NCBI GenBank assembly: GCA_002336405.1 | Contig: DDEJ01000156.1 | Coordinates: 1,647 to 8,547 of the forward strand | Length of the DNA: 6,901 nt | Reading direction: 5' to 3' | From: Rhodobacteraceae bacterium UBA1957 | Lineage (GTDB): Bacteria; Pseudomonadota; Alphaproteobacteria; Rhodobacterales; Rhodobacteraceae | Shown here: positions 6,815-6,901 of the stretch, one piece after another | Layout of the letters: every line of letters begins with the position of its first letter | Numbering within the stretch: the stretch's first letter is position 1 | The notes under the pieces: model-generated | Told to the model about the DNA's origin: nothing | The model's input: the letters and a program-made list of their open reading frames with translations, nothing else | The model's database searches: none | Position numbers and translations under genes: made by a program

Positions 6815-6901
6815 TCAGGCTTTGAATGTGGCTTGGGCTGCAATATCGGGCACATATCGCCGGTGGGCTGCGCGCTTCAAAATAATTCCCAGTACCCAGT
6901 A
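6815..6901 (-). CDS. Possible C-terminal end of an unidentified protein (partial, runs off right edge)
   Basis: From the right edge, one minus-strand frame stays open for 28 codons and ends at TGA (6817-6815). It begins YWVLGIILKRAAHRRYV, a hydrophobic run followed by a basic stretch as at the cytoplasmic end of a membrane helix, and finishes ATFKA. A second minus-strand frame is also open here, so this rests on composition and on the shared direction with ggt. I do not recognise the family. Confidence 0.4.
   Translation of the reverse strand, partial: YWVLGIILKRAAHRRYVPDIAAQATFKA

Noticed and set aside
6760..6825. 21-codon plus-strand peptide (MQARLSV...) with an AGAGGA upstream
   Set aside because: It is very short, has no motif, and overlaps the candidate minus-strand gene tail and the ggt upstream region.
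1..6901. CRISPR array, tRNA, riboswitch, toxin-antitoxin or defence island
   Set aside because: I saw no regularly spaced repeats, no cloverleaf-like sequence, no aptamer-like leader and no defence-gene motifs; the recombinase-like protein alone does not make a system.

Overview
The window looks like a piece of a marine alphaproteobacterial chromosome, most likely a roseobacter-type member of the Rhodobacterales. I infer this from the protein style (QmcA/NfeD pair, YbjJ-like MFS carrier, a periplasmic gamma-glutamyltransferase of the TTTIE type, an IS481-type transposase relic common in that group) and from the mid-range base composition. No rRNA, tRNA or other lineage marker is present, so the placement is tentative.

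Layout, left to right. Positions 1-363 (minus) hold the N-terminal part of a decayed IS481-family transposase, broken by one frameshift and two in-frame stops and running off the left edge. Positions 364-556 are non-coding and may include the outer end of that element. Positions 557-1024 and 1026-2051 (minus) are a tightly coupled pair: an SPFH/stomatin-like membrane protein (QmcA) followed one base later by its NfeD-like partner. Positions 2281-3450 (minus) encode a 12-helix MFS transporter. Positions 3618-4187 (plus) carry the only plus-strand gene, a protein whose C-terminal two-thirds is a serine-recombinase (resolvase) catalytic fold without its catalytic serine and without a DNA-binding domain. 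Positions 4316-4741 (minus) encode a small VOC (glyoxalase-fold) metalloprotein, and 4927-6690 (minus) a secreted gamma-glutamyltransferase. The last 190 bases hold the ggt upstream region and probably the C-terminal tail of another minus-strand gene.

How the genes relate. Only qmcA-nfeD is clearly one translational unit, devoted to membrane-domain organisation and envelope quality control. ggt and the VOC gene share a strand, but a 185-base gap with no clear terminator or promoter leaves co-transcription open; a shared glutathione/thiol theme is possible but unproven. The MFS carrier and the recombinase-like gene are divergent across a 120-167 base region.

I did not find a convincing new multi-gene system. 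The observation most worth following is the catalytically dead resolvase-like protein at 3618-4187. The IS481 relic at 1-363 is next, because it is easily missed: its reading frame is broken and its complementary strand offers misleading open frames.
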